From contig JBHGNT010000005.1 of the NCBI GenBank assembly GCA_043228905.1, positions 7,254,001 to 7,318,000 on the forward strand: a stretch of 64,000 nt of DNA. Reading direction: 5' to 3'. The position numbers and the translations under genes are program-made. The DNA comes from Azolla caroliniana (Eukaryota > Polypodiophyta). A model generated the notes under the pieces. That model made no database searches, was not told where the DNA came from, and was given only the letters and a program-made list of their open reading frames with translations. This document shows positions 21,838 through 32,037 of the stretch, piece after piece. How positions within the stretch are numbered: position 1 is the stretch's first letter; every line of letters starts with the position of its first letter.

Positions 21838-23544
21838 CTAATCCATGGTAGTACCTGCATAGATCTTGTGCATACAAATATAAGAAGCGCTATTATTTCC
21901 ATCCATTGACACAACTTGTTCAAAGGCATTTCTACCAAGTCGAACATCACCCCACTTCCTACAAGCACTCAACATAGTGAGCCACATCACAGTGTTGGGA
22001 AGGGATGGAGTTATATTCATAACAAACGCAACATTCTCTAATTGTCCGGCACGACCAAGGATATCAACTAAGCAACTTTGGTGCTCCAGAGTTGGGGTGA
22101 CACCATAGCTTTGTGCCATGGTTTCAAAGTACGTCTCTCCCTTATCAACGAGACCCACGTGACTACAAGCATTAAGAACACTTATGAATGTCACTGAACT
22201 TGGTTTGATTCCTTCTCCTTTCATTCCTTCTAGGATATATAGAACTTCTCCCAATTCTCCTCGTTGGGCATATCCAGCGATCAATATATTCCAAGAGACT
22301 ACATTTCGGATGCGAAGTGTGTTAAACACTTTGGATGCATTTGGGACCATGCCACATTTGACATACATAGCAACCACTGCATTACCAACATGTTGGCTTG
22401 ATTGTATAAACCCTTTCTTCTCAATGTCAGCGTGTATTTTTCTTCCTTTCTCAAAGGCTCCAATTATACCACATGCTTTTAAGATGCAAGTAAGTGTATA
22501 ATCATCGGGAGATATGCCATGTCTATGCATCTCTTGAGAATAGTCTAATGCTTCCTCGGCCCTTTCGTGCCGAACACATCCTGAGATTAATGCATTCCAC
22601 AATACTACCTGTTGAAAAGGAAGTGTATGAAAAACCATCTTTGATTCGGCTAGCATGCCACATTTAGCATACATATCAACTACAGCCGTTGCCACAACAA
22701 CATTGCTTCTCAAAAACCCCATTTTCTCAACATAAGCATGCGCTTCCATACATTCTTCGACATCTCGAACACCGCCACACACTTTCAAGACACAAACAAG
22801 TAAGATTTCATCAGGTAGAATTCCTTCGCGTCTCATCTGTCGATAACTGTATAATGCTTCTTCATAACAACCTTCTTGTACGTAAAATGTAATGACAGTT
22901 GTCCAAGAGACCACATTTCGATCTGGAAGCATCTCAAATACATCCTTTGCTTCAGCAACTAAACCACATTTCCCATACATATCAATCAAAGCATTACCAA
23001 CAGCAAGATTGCGATTATTACCCAACAATCCTCTTCTTTCAATGCTATCATGTATGTATCTTCCACTTTCCACATCCTTAATGCTCCCACATGCTTTCAA
23101 AACACAAGTGAACGTGACCACATCTGGGAGTATAGACCGAGTCTCCATGAGAGAGAAGCGATTCAATGTTTCCCTGCCCTGACCATGTTGGACATATCCA
23201 GCCATCAACACATTCCATGTGACCAAATCACATATTGGAAGATTATCAAATACTTGTTGAGCTTTGAAGAGCATACCAAATTTCGCATACATATCAACCA
23301 ATGCATTGCCAAGATAACAACAGTGGCTCGTTAGCAATCCTTCTCTAAGGATCAAACCATGTAATCTGATACCATTCTTGTGATCTTTTAGCTTAACGAA
23401 TGCTTTAAGAAGACTTACCAAAGAAGACAAATTCCCGTGAGATATTGAGCCTTCTTGTGTTTGCCATGTCTGGTACACATCGAGAGCTTTTCCAAACTCT
23501 TTGCATTTGATGTGGCTTTGGATGACAGCATGCCACGAGGCCAT
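21838..23544 (-). CDS. Pentatricopeptide repeat protein, PLS type, no DYW domain
   Basis: An intronless frame of 568 codons. About 14-15 PPR motifs of 31-36 residues follow one another, with the alternating lengths of PLS proteins: DLVTWNVLMAGYVQHGQG, NVVSWTTVITFYVQEGCYEE, VVLWNALISGCVRHERAEE, NVVSWNILIAGYAQRGELGE, and L motifs ending KACG or NACS. The C-terminus has the first part of an E-type region (MWLTMLSACRKWGDVRLGRN) and stops at YAGTTMD, with no E+ or DYW. Such proteins bind organelle RNA, usually for C-to-U editing or processing. The frame starts inside what looks like a first motif (MASWHAVIQSHIKCKEFG) and has no obvious transit peptide. Either a 5' exon is missed or the gene is truncated. 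Confidence 0.85.
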   Translation of the reverse strand: MASWHAVIQSHIKCKEFGKALDVYQTWQTQEGSISHGNLSSLVSLLKAFVKLKDHKNGIRLHGLILREGLLTSHCCYLGNALVDMYAKFGMLFKAQQVFDNLPICDLVTWNVLMAGYVQHGQGRETLNRFSLMETRSILPDVVTFTCVLKACGSIKDVESGRYIHDSIERRGLLGNNRNLAVGNALIDMYGKCGLVAEAKDVFEMLPDRNVVSWTTVITFYVQEGCYEEALYSYRQMRREGILPDEILLVCVLKVCGGVRDVEECMEAHAYVEKMGFLRSNVVVATAVVDMYAKCGMLAESKMVFHTLPFQQVVLWNALISGCVRHERAEEALDYSQEMHRHGISPDDYTLTCILKACGIIGAFEKGRKIHADIEKKGFIQSSQHVGNAVVAMYVKCGMVPNASKVFNTLRIRNVVSWNILIAGYAQRGELGEVLYILEGMKGEGIKPSSVTFISVLNACSHVGLVDKGETYFETMAQSYGVTPTLEHQSCLVDILGRAGQLENVAFVMNITPSLPNTVMWLTMLSACRKWGDVRLGRNAFEQVVSMDGNNSASYICMHKIYAGTTMD

Positions 23545-25260
23545 CTTTCTTTCATGAGTAAATAACCTTGAGAAAGAGAGGTTTAGGGTTTAGGGACACA
23601 ATAACCATACACGCCTGTATATTTGAACCGTTTTTTTTTGGGAGAGGGATTCCCCCTGTAGAGGGAGAAGCTCTGCACAGCCGACCTCATTGCCTTTAGT
23701 ATAATTAATGGCCTAATTGCGACCTATAACTATACTTAGGGCAATGAATAATGGAGGAAGAACAGAAATTAGTCTTTAATTTTGTTCAGGGTTCTCCTTC
23801 AAAAGGAATAAACTGTGCATGTCTGATTATTAACTAGGCACTTCTAGCTTATTTTTTATTAGTTTTTCAAATGGTGCAAAATATATTAGAACCATGGTCT
23901 TAGGTTTAAAACCTTTCAATACCTAAAGTCAACTTGAACCTTATCCCATATCCATCACATTTTTCTTTTGATTACATGAATTTTTGATGATTAATTAAAC
24001 TCGGCAAAGAAGTATTGATGCATTAATTTCCATACTTAATTGTGTCATCTACATTTGGGGTTTTATTTATGTTAGCTTTTAGGCGTTCTTTATTATTTAG
24101 GGCCCTTTACTATACTCTAGTTATAACTTATGAGTCATGACTAGTTCAATGTATCTAAAAATTTCTTGAATGCCTAACTTTAGTATCTAGTAGGCTTTAG
24201 GGTTTCAAGCCAAAACAATCAATTGTCTAGCCAACTTTTATTGCAAACAAATGACTTTCTTATGGATTTGCATTTGGAAATCGGGTGTAAACTAGGTCTA
24301 AAATGTTTTTAAAACCAACCAATGACTCACTTTTGTTGCATTCCAACTTCCATGATTTCTTTGCAGGCTATGTCTACAATTTAGTATAAGTTGGGTCTTA
24401 TGCACTAAAATGCATTGGTGTATGCTCGCTTGATTTCAATGTGTTTCGACAATATCTCTTTCACATTATGGTGAAGGGAATTAGACCAAGATGAATGCAT
24501 CGGTCGAATACACGATGAGGTTTGACGAGATTTTTATGAAATTATTGCCGAAGGAACATGACATTTGATAATTCCATGTGTCGTAGTAGATACTAGAGAC
24601 TTACTTGCAATGTTCAACATGTACATATACTAGAGGCCATTGAAGAATTAGAAGAAGAAGATGGTGATGATGTGATGAAGATCCCAATCAAACGAACCTT
24701 AGAAGCTAAAACAAAAAGAAGAAAAGGAAAATCCTTCTCTCTATTTATTTATTTATTTATTTATTTCATTCACGCTTCTTAAAGACGGTCAAATAAAAAT
24801 GTGATTGCATTAAATGAAGTAATAAATAAATATCTCAGAAAATGCAAAAATGTAAGTAGAAAATAAAAATTGAGGGTTTATAAAACAAAGAAAATAAAAA
24901 AAAGAAACGAAAATGAAGACAAAAAAGAAGAAAAAATAAATAAATGAAACGATGGAACAAGCAAAAAAAAAAAAAAAAAAACAAGTAGAAGAAAACATAA
25001 AAGTAGACAAAATAATAAATAAAGAGATAAAGGGATAGATGAAAAAAATGAGTAGGTACTTAAATAGATAAATAAAATATAGAAAGTTTAATAATCAAAT
25101 AGTAAAGTAGAGATAAGTAATTAAATAAATAAACAGTAAATAGATAGATAAATAGTGAATTGATAAATAGTTCATTATGTAGATAAATAGTTAAATAAAT
25201 AAATAAAATAAAATAAAAATAAGGAATTAAAATAAACAGATAGATGTATGTAAATTATGA
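23545..25260. other. Intergenic region between the PPR and TONNEAU1 genes
   Basis: Contains the 5' flank of the PPR gene (TTTAGGGTTTAGGG at 23580-23595), AT-rich DNA and A/T microsatellites: (TTTA)n at about 24742-24763 and long A runs near 24963-24982. Degenerate (AAATAAAT) and (TAGATAGA) tracts fill 24990-25250. No gene is seen. Confidence 0.5.
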
Positions 25261-25295
25261 TCTCCCCGCGTCGAAGGCAAATACAAAAAACGCAG

Positions 25296-25490
25296 AAAGA
25301 GAGAGAGAGAGAGCGAGAAACGCCATCGCTAGAGAGAGAAGAAAAACACAGTGATTATTTCCAGAGAGAGAGGGACAGAGATAGAAACACAGAGACTACG
25401 ATAATACTATAGGGTAGGGGCTCCAGAGAGAGAGAGAGAGGGGAATATCTCCACAGAGAGTGAGAGAGAGAGAGAGATCTCCTCCATCTC
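25296..25490 (+). promoter_or_regulatory. GA-rich probable 5' UTR or promoter of TONNEAU1
   Basis: Several (GA)n runs (25298-25313, 25332-25342, 25362-25372, 25423-25440, 25457-25476) lie immediately upstream of the ATG at 25498. GA-rich leaders are common in plant housekeeping genes and can bind BPC/GAGA factors. That role is inferred. Confidence 0.45.
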
Positions 25491-25497
25491 CATCGCC

Positions 25498-28400
25498 ATG
25501 GACGAGTATGCAAGAGAGATGATGGACTTGAAGACGCTCGTGACTCGCGTTTTAGAGAAGAAAGGAGTCCTTGCCAGAATCCGTGTAAGTTCTACCTCTT
25601 CCTCTGAATCACTCTTGCTCGACCTCCATTCAATCGATATTCATTCAGCTCATTTATCTCGTTCATTCGATCTGCGGTTCTTCGAAAAACGAAACAGCAA
25701 AATAACTCTGCGTGCTAGTCTTGGATCTGCATTTCTGCAAATTCGCATTTTATTTTGCTCGTGTTTCTGCTTCATTGCTTACAGGAATGGCGTCGTTCTT
25801 CGTCTTCTGATTCTCTTCCTCACCGTTGTATGCATGATTCACTGCAGAATCTGAGTAAATATTTAGTTTATTTTATCACTCTCTTCCTCAACTTCATTGC
25901 ATTCTTGCAATTTCATCCACTGTTTACAAATGGAGCTTTCCTTCTTTTTCTCTCACGTTTTCCTTATCATTGTAGGATTCACTGTTTTTTTCTAAAAATG
26001 AAGGCATTTCGTGCCACAATGTGGGGAATGCGTTCTCGCTCTTTCTCACATTTCATTTCTTCACTTCCATCCAACTTATCGATCTGCCTTTTCTGCAAAT
26101 TCCTTTTTTTTGTTTGCTTTTTTTCTTTTCTTTGCAGCAGCTCTATCTCATTGTTTGCAAAATTCGAGTCTTCTTGTTTTCTTATCCTCCTGGTCATGTT
26201 TTTTATGCACGGTTCACCACAGAATCTGGTAGGTGTTTCTTTCTCCTGCTTAACTTCATTGCTGCATTTCCGCAAATTTGTTTTGGTTTGTTTTTTCCCC
26301 TTATTTTTCATTCTGCTTTGCTGTATTTCTATCGTCTTGTTCACAAAGTTGGAGTTCTACGTCTTCTCCTCATTATCTATTTATCCATGATTCACTGCAG
26401 AATTGTTTTTCTCTTTCTTACCTTCATCGCATGCTTTTCTGTTCCGTAAGCATCTTTACCATTTGTTTATTGGGAATTACTTCTTCCCTTAATGCCCTCT
26501 CTCATTTTTACACAGGCAGAATTAAGAGCGAACGTCTTTGCAGCAATTGAAGAAGAAGACAGAGGTTTAGAGAATGAAGAAAATCCAGCTTTTGCTTTAT
26601 TAGGAGCATCCAATGCACGTGCCAAGGAGCTTCACTCATCCCCCACAGGTATGAATTACCATTTTACATAAAGATCCAGATGTACTAATGCAGCCTGGAT
26701 AAACCTTTGCTGGAATTTAAGCATAGAGGAAATCTCCCAAATACCCCCGAGTTTTCTTTATTTCCCAAAGTTTTCATTATTTCCCTTGAATACATCGTTC
26801 TATCAAGATAAGATTTATATCTATGAACATGTCAGGACATGTTACTGAACCGTAATCTGTTTCTCTCTATGTAATTCGTATGTATATATCATTATGCATT
26901 GACATGTTATAATGTTGTAGACTAGTTTGCGATGCTTACTGGTGAAGTTGTGCTCTTTCTGCAGGCAAACTTTTGACAGCCCTTATCTGTGACTACCTGG
27001 AATGGGGCCATTTGGAACATACCTTGAAGGTTTATCTACCTGAATGCAATCTGGTAGTATAAGATATTCAAAGGCTTTTTGAGTAATCACTAATTCATTT
27101 ATGTATAACATGACAAAATTTTGTCTCTCAGCCTAGAGGATTTTGGAAATCGGAGCTAAAAGAAAAATTTGGCCAAACGACAGATTCAGGAGTAGGCAAA
27201 GATATGCCTCTATTAGTGGACATTGTTGAATCATACTTAAAGCAAGAGGTATATGTCTATCTCTGTAAAAGGTGCCAATGTCATGCCTCTATTGTTTGAG
27301 ATTGTCGTATCACATTATGAAAAGCAAGGGATATAGTTTCTAGCTAAAATGTGCAAGTAAGGAACTGCACAAACAGGATCTGGTTAGAGATGTTGGGTCT
27401 TAGTCTAAAATGGTTGTTAATGTGCAGAGAACCTTTTTTAGCACTTATAAATTATTTGTTTTAATGGTTTTGAGTTTAAATTTCTAGATAAGCAATAATT
27501 CTCTACCTTTTCATTTGAATTAACAAGAAGAAAGTTTCATAAACAAGTCTGAATTGTAGAATCTTTTTGTTGGTCACTTAAACAGCAACAAAGCTCGACA
27601 TCAAATCTGACTGGGAGCTTTGCAAAATTAGCAGTACGACGAACTGCACAAGTTAGTCCTGCTACTCCTGATGATTCACAAGTGGATATAGACAAGAACA
27701 ATTCAAATAGAAGACCATCATCAGCCTCTTTGACAGGTCGTAGAGGAGGGTAAGTTGTGTCCGTTTATCCTTAAATGGGATTCTATGTCTATCGGACGTT
27801 ATTGTGTTAAGTTAAAACTAAGTGATGATGTTGTTTGGTAGGTTGACACCAATTGGTCAAACACGCAATGGATTACCTCTTTCTAAAAATTATTCTAATG
27901 ATCAGAATGCAGCAGAAGACTCAGGTTTAGGGTTTTTTGCTATACTTTCTGTTGAATACATTAGTCATAGACATACATCGGGATATGCCTATGTGCTATA
28001 TGTATACTGTATTTTTTCTGTTTAGATTTAATAATATAAGATAATGATGTCCGTACAGATGCCTGTATACTTACATACAATGTATTTATGCCTGCAATCT
28101 AGAGTTAATCTCAAAGTGAATAAATGTCCTACACAATTTAAGAAAATAAAAGGTAATTTACATGGTGTAGCTTTGTTGGCTGATGTGCCCTTGGTTTAGC
28201 AATGCCAAGCTATTTATAGGGGCTCTGGTTTTAATGACAATTTTATGAGTTCTCAAGCCAAAGAAACGGGCAAAAGTTAAAGAGTATTCAAAAAGATGCT
28301 GAGTTCTGGTTTATATAGACCTTAGCCTTCAAGGCAATTTATGGGTTCACAAACTTATGAAATATAACAATTAATGGATCCAAATTTCAAGGTAGTCTGT

Positions 28401-29098
28401 ACTGAAATGGTTGGTAAGCAAGATGTCTTCTACTGATGTATGAAAACTTTAAAGTTTACGAGCCATTGAGACTCTTGGACACAAACTCCATTGAGACTCT
28501 TGGAGAAGTAAATTATATCAGTCGAAGTTTGATTGATGGCCAAGTTGATGGTGGTATGATCAATATGGATATTCTGCCCTTTGAAAAAAAATGGAACTGT
28601 GAATACAAGCCAACATATAAACTGTTTCTGGAGGTATAAAGATTCTCAATTGAATATTCAACTCTGTATTGATTAGTACTTTTGCTTGTGATCTTTTTGC
28701 AGCCAAAGGACAACATTAACTTCATATAATAACGCCTCTCTTGAGTAAGTTTCCTACATTCTCTTTTTAAAATCTTTTGCGTTTGAATGATGCAAGTATG
28801 GGCAATATGTTTTTGAAGTTTGTTTGGGATTCAAGTATATCACATTTGCTCGGTACAAGGACTTTCGTAATATGCATTTATGGGTGACAAATCTAGTTTT
28901 CAGTAGACAATATCAGGAATGATATCAAGTATATGGAGGCTAGTTCTATTGTGGGGACTTTGTAGTAATTACTGAGAATGTGTTACCATTTATCTTTGAT
29001 ACTAGTAACAACCACAATGTGTAATATGCAGGAGTGTTGAGGAGATTGTTGTAGAAGAAGATTCAGCTTTTGAGAATAAAAGCTGCTCATTGACATAA
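25498..29098 (+). CDS. TON1: TONNEAU1-like protein (FOP/OFD1-related, LisH)
   Basis: A spliced gene, exons deduced from GT-AG sites and phase: 25498-25584, 26516-26648, 26965-27053, 27132-27248, 27586-27749 and 27842-27924, then probably 28708 (or 28703)-28744 and 29032-29098. The product starts MDEYAREMMDLKTLVTRVLE, then ELRANVFAAIEEEDR, GKLLTALICDYLEWG, HTLKVYLPECN, and WKSELKEKFG. This matches TONNEAU1, including the LisH-like dimerisation segment. TON1 joins TRM proteins and a PP2A B'' subunit to set cortical microtubule arrays and the preprophase band. The Ser/Arg-rich tail (RRPSSASLTGRRGG) is also typical. The last two exons are uncertain: the donor at 27925 (GTTTAG) is weak, and the 3' phase works only with the internal acceptor at 28707. 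Confidence 0.88.
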
Positions 29099-30310
29099 GG
29101 TAGTTGTTTCTTCTGCTTAGGAAGTTCGACAAATCTGTTGTATTATTGGAACATAGAAAATCTTTGAGTGTGTGAGTATTATGCGTGTACTAGTAAATTT
29201 AAATACGCTACTAACCACTAACTATCAAATTATGTGTTGTCTTTCTTTAGGATATATTAATATATGTTATAATAGTATTATTCTTAATTTGCTTGGTAGG
29301 GTAATGAATGGTCAAGGTATGTGATGCTGCTTTAGCATGTATTGCTAGAGAAGCAAAGTAAGAATATATAGGTATATATTCTTATTTTGGTTCATCGGGT
29401 AATAAGTGAATGCTCATTTGGTGTGTAGTGGTCCAATCTTTTGGTTTATGGAATGTAATTGCCATTTTTTTGGTGATGTAAGCGTTTTGGTGCTTCATAC
29501 CATAAATTTATAAGACTCCAAATTTTTGGTGTTTTGGAATTTTCTCAGTAAGTGTAATATGGAAAATCTACATGCATTGTGAATTTTCAGTTTTTTTTTT
29601 AATATTTTGATATCTCAATTAGTTCCAAGTCCAATAGTGATTTTGCTGATCAATTCAATTGCTATTTTAATTCTGCAAAAGGTATACATGTATGTGATGT
29701 TTCAATTAGTTGCAATCACTTGTTTGGTCGATAAACTTGGGATGATATTTCATTCAATTAGTATGTCAATGTTTGAATTGGTTATATATAGTTGATCTAG
29801 GATGATTTTGTATATATATGAATTGAAAATCTATTTTCATGTGCAATGATTTAGGCACCTTTTTTTACTGACTTTATGCCAAACTTTGTTTTTCTGTTGT
29901 AATCTGTTTGTAAAATATACGAAGGTTTAGGTCTAAAGCTAACCTGTTTTTAAGTAATGGAACAATATGCAAATATATATATGTCAGGAAATGATCTATT
30001 CTTTCAAAACAATTGTGAAAAGGAATGAACATGGCTAATGCAATTTGAGGGTACATACAATAGCATCACAGTTCTTGTTGATTTGTTAACTATACAAAAC
30101 TGTGTTGTATAATACCGGATCGTTATCTCAATTTGAACTCTCAATGCCTCCTGAGCAAAGCCATTTGTTATGGCTGCTGAAGAGACCTTTGTGACATATC
30201 TCCTGATGCTAGAATGAAAAATTCATTGAAAGAATTACCAAAATGAAAATGGGAATAAACACTGAGCTATTATTTGTATTTTGGAATGGGAATATATCTC
30301 TTGCTTTTGA
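29099..30310. other. 3' flank of TONNEAU1 and spacer
   Basis: AT-rich sequence that contains the presumed 3' UTR of the upstream gene. No further gene or repeat was recognised. Confidence 0.5.
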
Positions 30311-30324
30311 ATTCTCATTAAAGG

Positions 30325-30564
30325 GTGCCTAAAGATTTTCTTCAGACAAACTCAAAGCCAGAATGGATGGTTCTGGATGTATTACCATTACTTCTGCCTG
30401 GGTTAAGACCAATAATTGAACTATATGAAGGTGAGTTGATTACCTCAGATTTTAATGAGCTTCACAGAAAGATAATTCATCAAAATAATACTCTTATAGA
30501 TATTCTATCAGGCAGTGAATTTACACCAGAAGGATTGATTATTTGTCAAAAAAGGCTCGTTTAA
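30325..30564 (+). pseudogene. Plastid-derived rpoC1 fragment (NUPT)
   Basis: An 80-codon frame reads [20 protein letters not shown], followed by an [18 protein letters not shown] segment and [13 protein letters not shown]. This is the start of the conserved clamp region of plastid RNA polymerase beta-prime (rpoC1). The rest of the gene is absent on both sides, and several conserved residues are changed. It is most simply a nuclear copy of plastid DNA. A mitochondrial or bacterial beta-prime source is less likely. Confidence 0.7.
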
Positions 30565-30590
30565 TAAGCCATGAATGCCCTTATAGGTAA

Positions 30591-30841
30591 TGGTATAACT
30601 GATATTTTTTGGGGACAATTCCATATTACAATTTGATGAAGGAACCCTAGGCCATCCTTGGGGGAATGCACCTGGCACTGTAACTAACATAGTGGCTTTG
30701 GAGGTTTGTGTTCAAGATTGTGACAAAGGCTGTGATCTTGCTTGTGATGGTAATTAGATTATTTGTGAGGCTGGTAACTGGAGTCCCGAACTAGCTGCTG
30801 CTTTTGAAGTATGGAAAGAGATCAAATTTGAGTTCAATCAA
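30591..30841 (+). pseudogene. Plastid-derived rbcL 3' fragment (NUPT)
   Basis: Reading in frame from about 30611 gives [20 protein letters not shown], then [15 protein letters not shown] and, after one in-frame stop (30758-30760), [19 protein letters not shown]. This is the C-terminal part of the Rubisco large subunit, downstream of the active-site loop. The stop, the Arg-to-Cys changes ([12 protein letters not shown]) and the missing 5' gene mark it as a nuclear pseudogene. It lies 30-50 bp after the rpoC1 fragment, although the two genes are not neighbours in typical plastid maps. Confidence 0.85.
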
Positions 30842-32037
30842 TGCCCTGTTATCCATTTTCATAACTCTTTGATATGACTAAGTGATTCTGTGGAATCCAT
30901 GGAATGGGCATGGGATATCAGGAGAGAATCTATCTTTACCATACCCCTTCTGTATATATGGAAATAAATTGGTTGCTCGGACGAAGGCACATGGTACTGG
31001 ATCATTGATCTATGGGTTCAATCCTCCATCAATTCAAACTCTAAAGTAGAGGGTGGAGCGAGGATAGGCAGATTAGATTAAATAAAGGATTTACTCTGGC
31101 CTCTTAATTGTGTCCTATGTACAGTCTTTTTTGAAACCTTTGAACAATTAGCAAAAGGTTTTCAACATTACACCATTACACCCTAGACAGAAAGGTTTTC
31201 ACCAGTACATAAACACGGGTACGAAGGCCCAATGAAATTGAGTAATGTGGTGATCTCTTATACTTGTGAGGACCATGAAGGCTTTTGAAACTGAATCTAT
31301 TTTTACATTTTATTGATAGAGAGCAAAGTGTCAGCCAGTCACCATGTTAAAACATAATTTGCATATGGAATAAGTTTTTATTTGACATGACCACTATCAT
31401 TAATTATTGCATCCATCATTGTACCTCCCCTGACTTGATCCATGTTTTGTGTGTTCGATGTATTATCAACCATTCATATCCTTTCTCACATATATATGGG
31501 TTCATAAAAGATCCCAGAGCTAGATGTAGCTGTGTACGCCCCAAATTAGTGCTCCTCTGCATCCTGGGTCTAATATTTGCACAAAAGTCAACATAAAGCA
31601 AAATGTTGATTGATGTAACATATTGCTCATTTCATTCAAGTAGAGGTAGAAATGCGTAATGGAAATTGGGTAGCTCTATTTCACCCCTGTAGCATTGCCA
31701 ATATTATTCAAGCATTCCCTTGGGGACTCTCATTCAAATTTCAAACCATGGTCCATAGGTATTATGGAGAGAACTCCCACAATATATGTATGGAGATGCA
31801 GTAATTAGATCTATACCCTGTATTTTGGGTCATTCCCAATGGAGTATGAAGATATAATCCAGGGTAGAAAAAACACTTTTAAGGTCTTCTTAACCCCTAA
31901 AAAGAGAGAAGAAAATAATATGTTAAACTTCAACTGTAAGAGGCCACTAAGATCCAAATATGTTATATAACCCTGAACCCTTCAACTTTATGTTTAAATT
32001 CAATCCAGGCTTCTTCCATGAGAAATTGAAACTCCAT
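30842..32037. other. Spacer between the plastid fragment and the second PPR gene
   Basis: No gene is recognised. Some of it may be further decayed plastid DNA, but I cannot match it by eye. The right end is the 3' flank of the minus-strand PPR gene. Confidence 0.45.

Noticed and set aside
22184-23334. Plus-strand ORFs opposite the first PPR gene
   Set aside because: Antisense shadows of a repetitive PPR coding sequence.
25755-26550. ORFs rich in Phe, Leu and Ser in 25.7-26.5 kb as a membrane protein
   Set aside because: This is the T-rich first intron of the TONNEAU1 gene, and the frames overlap each other in all phases.
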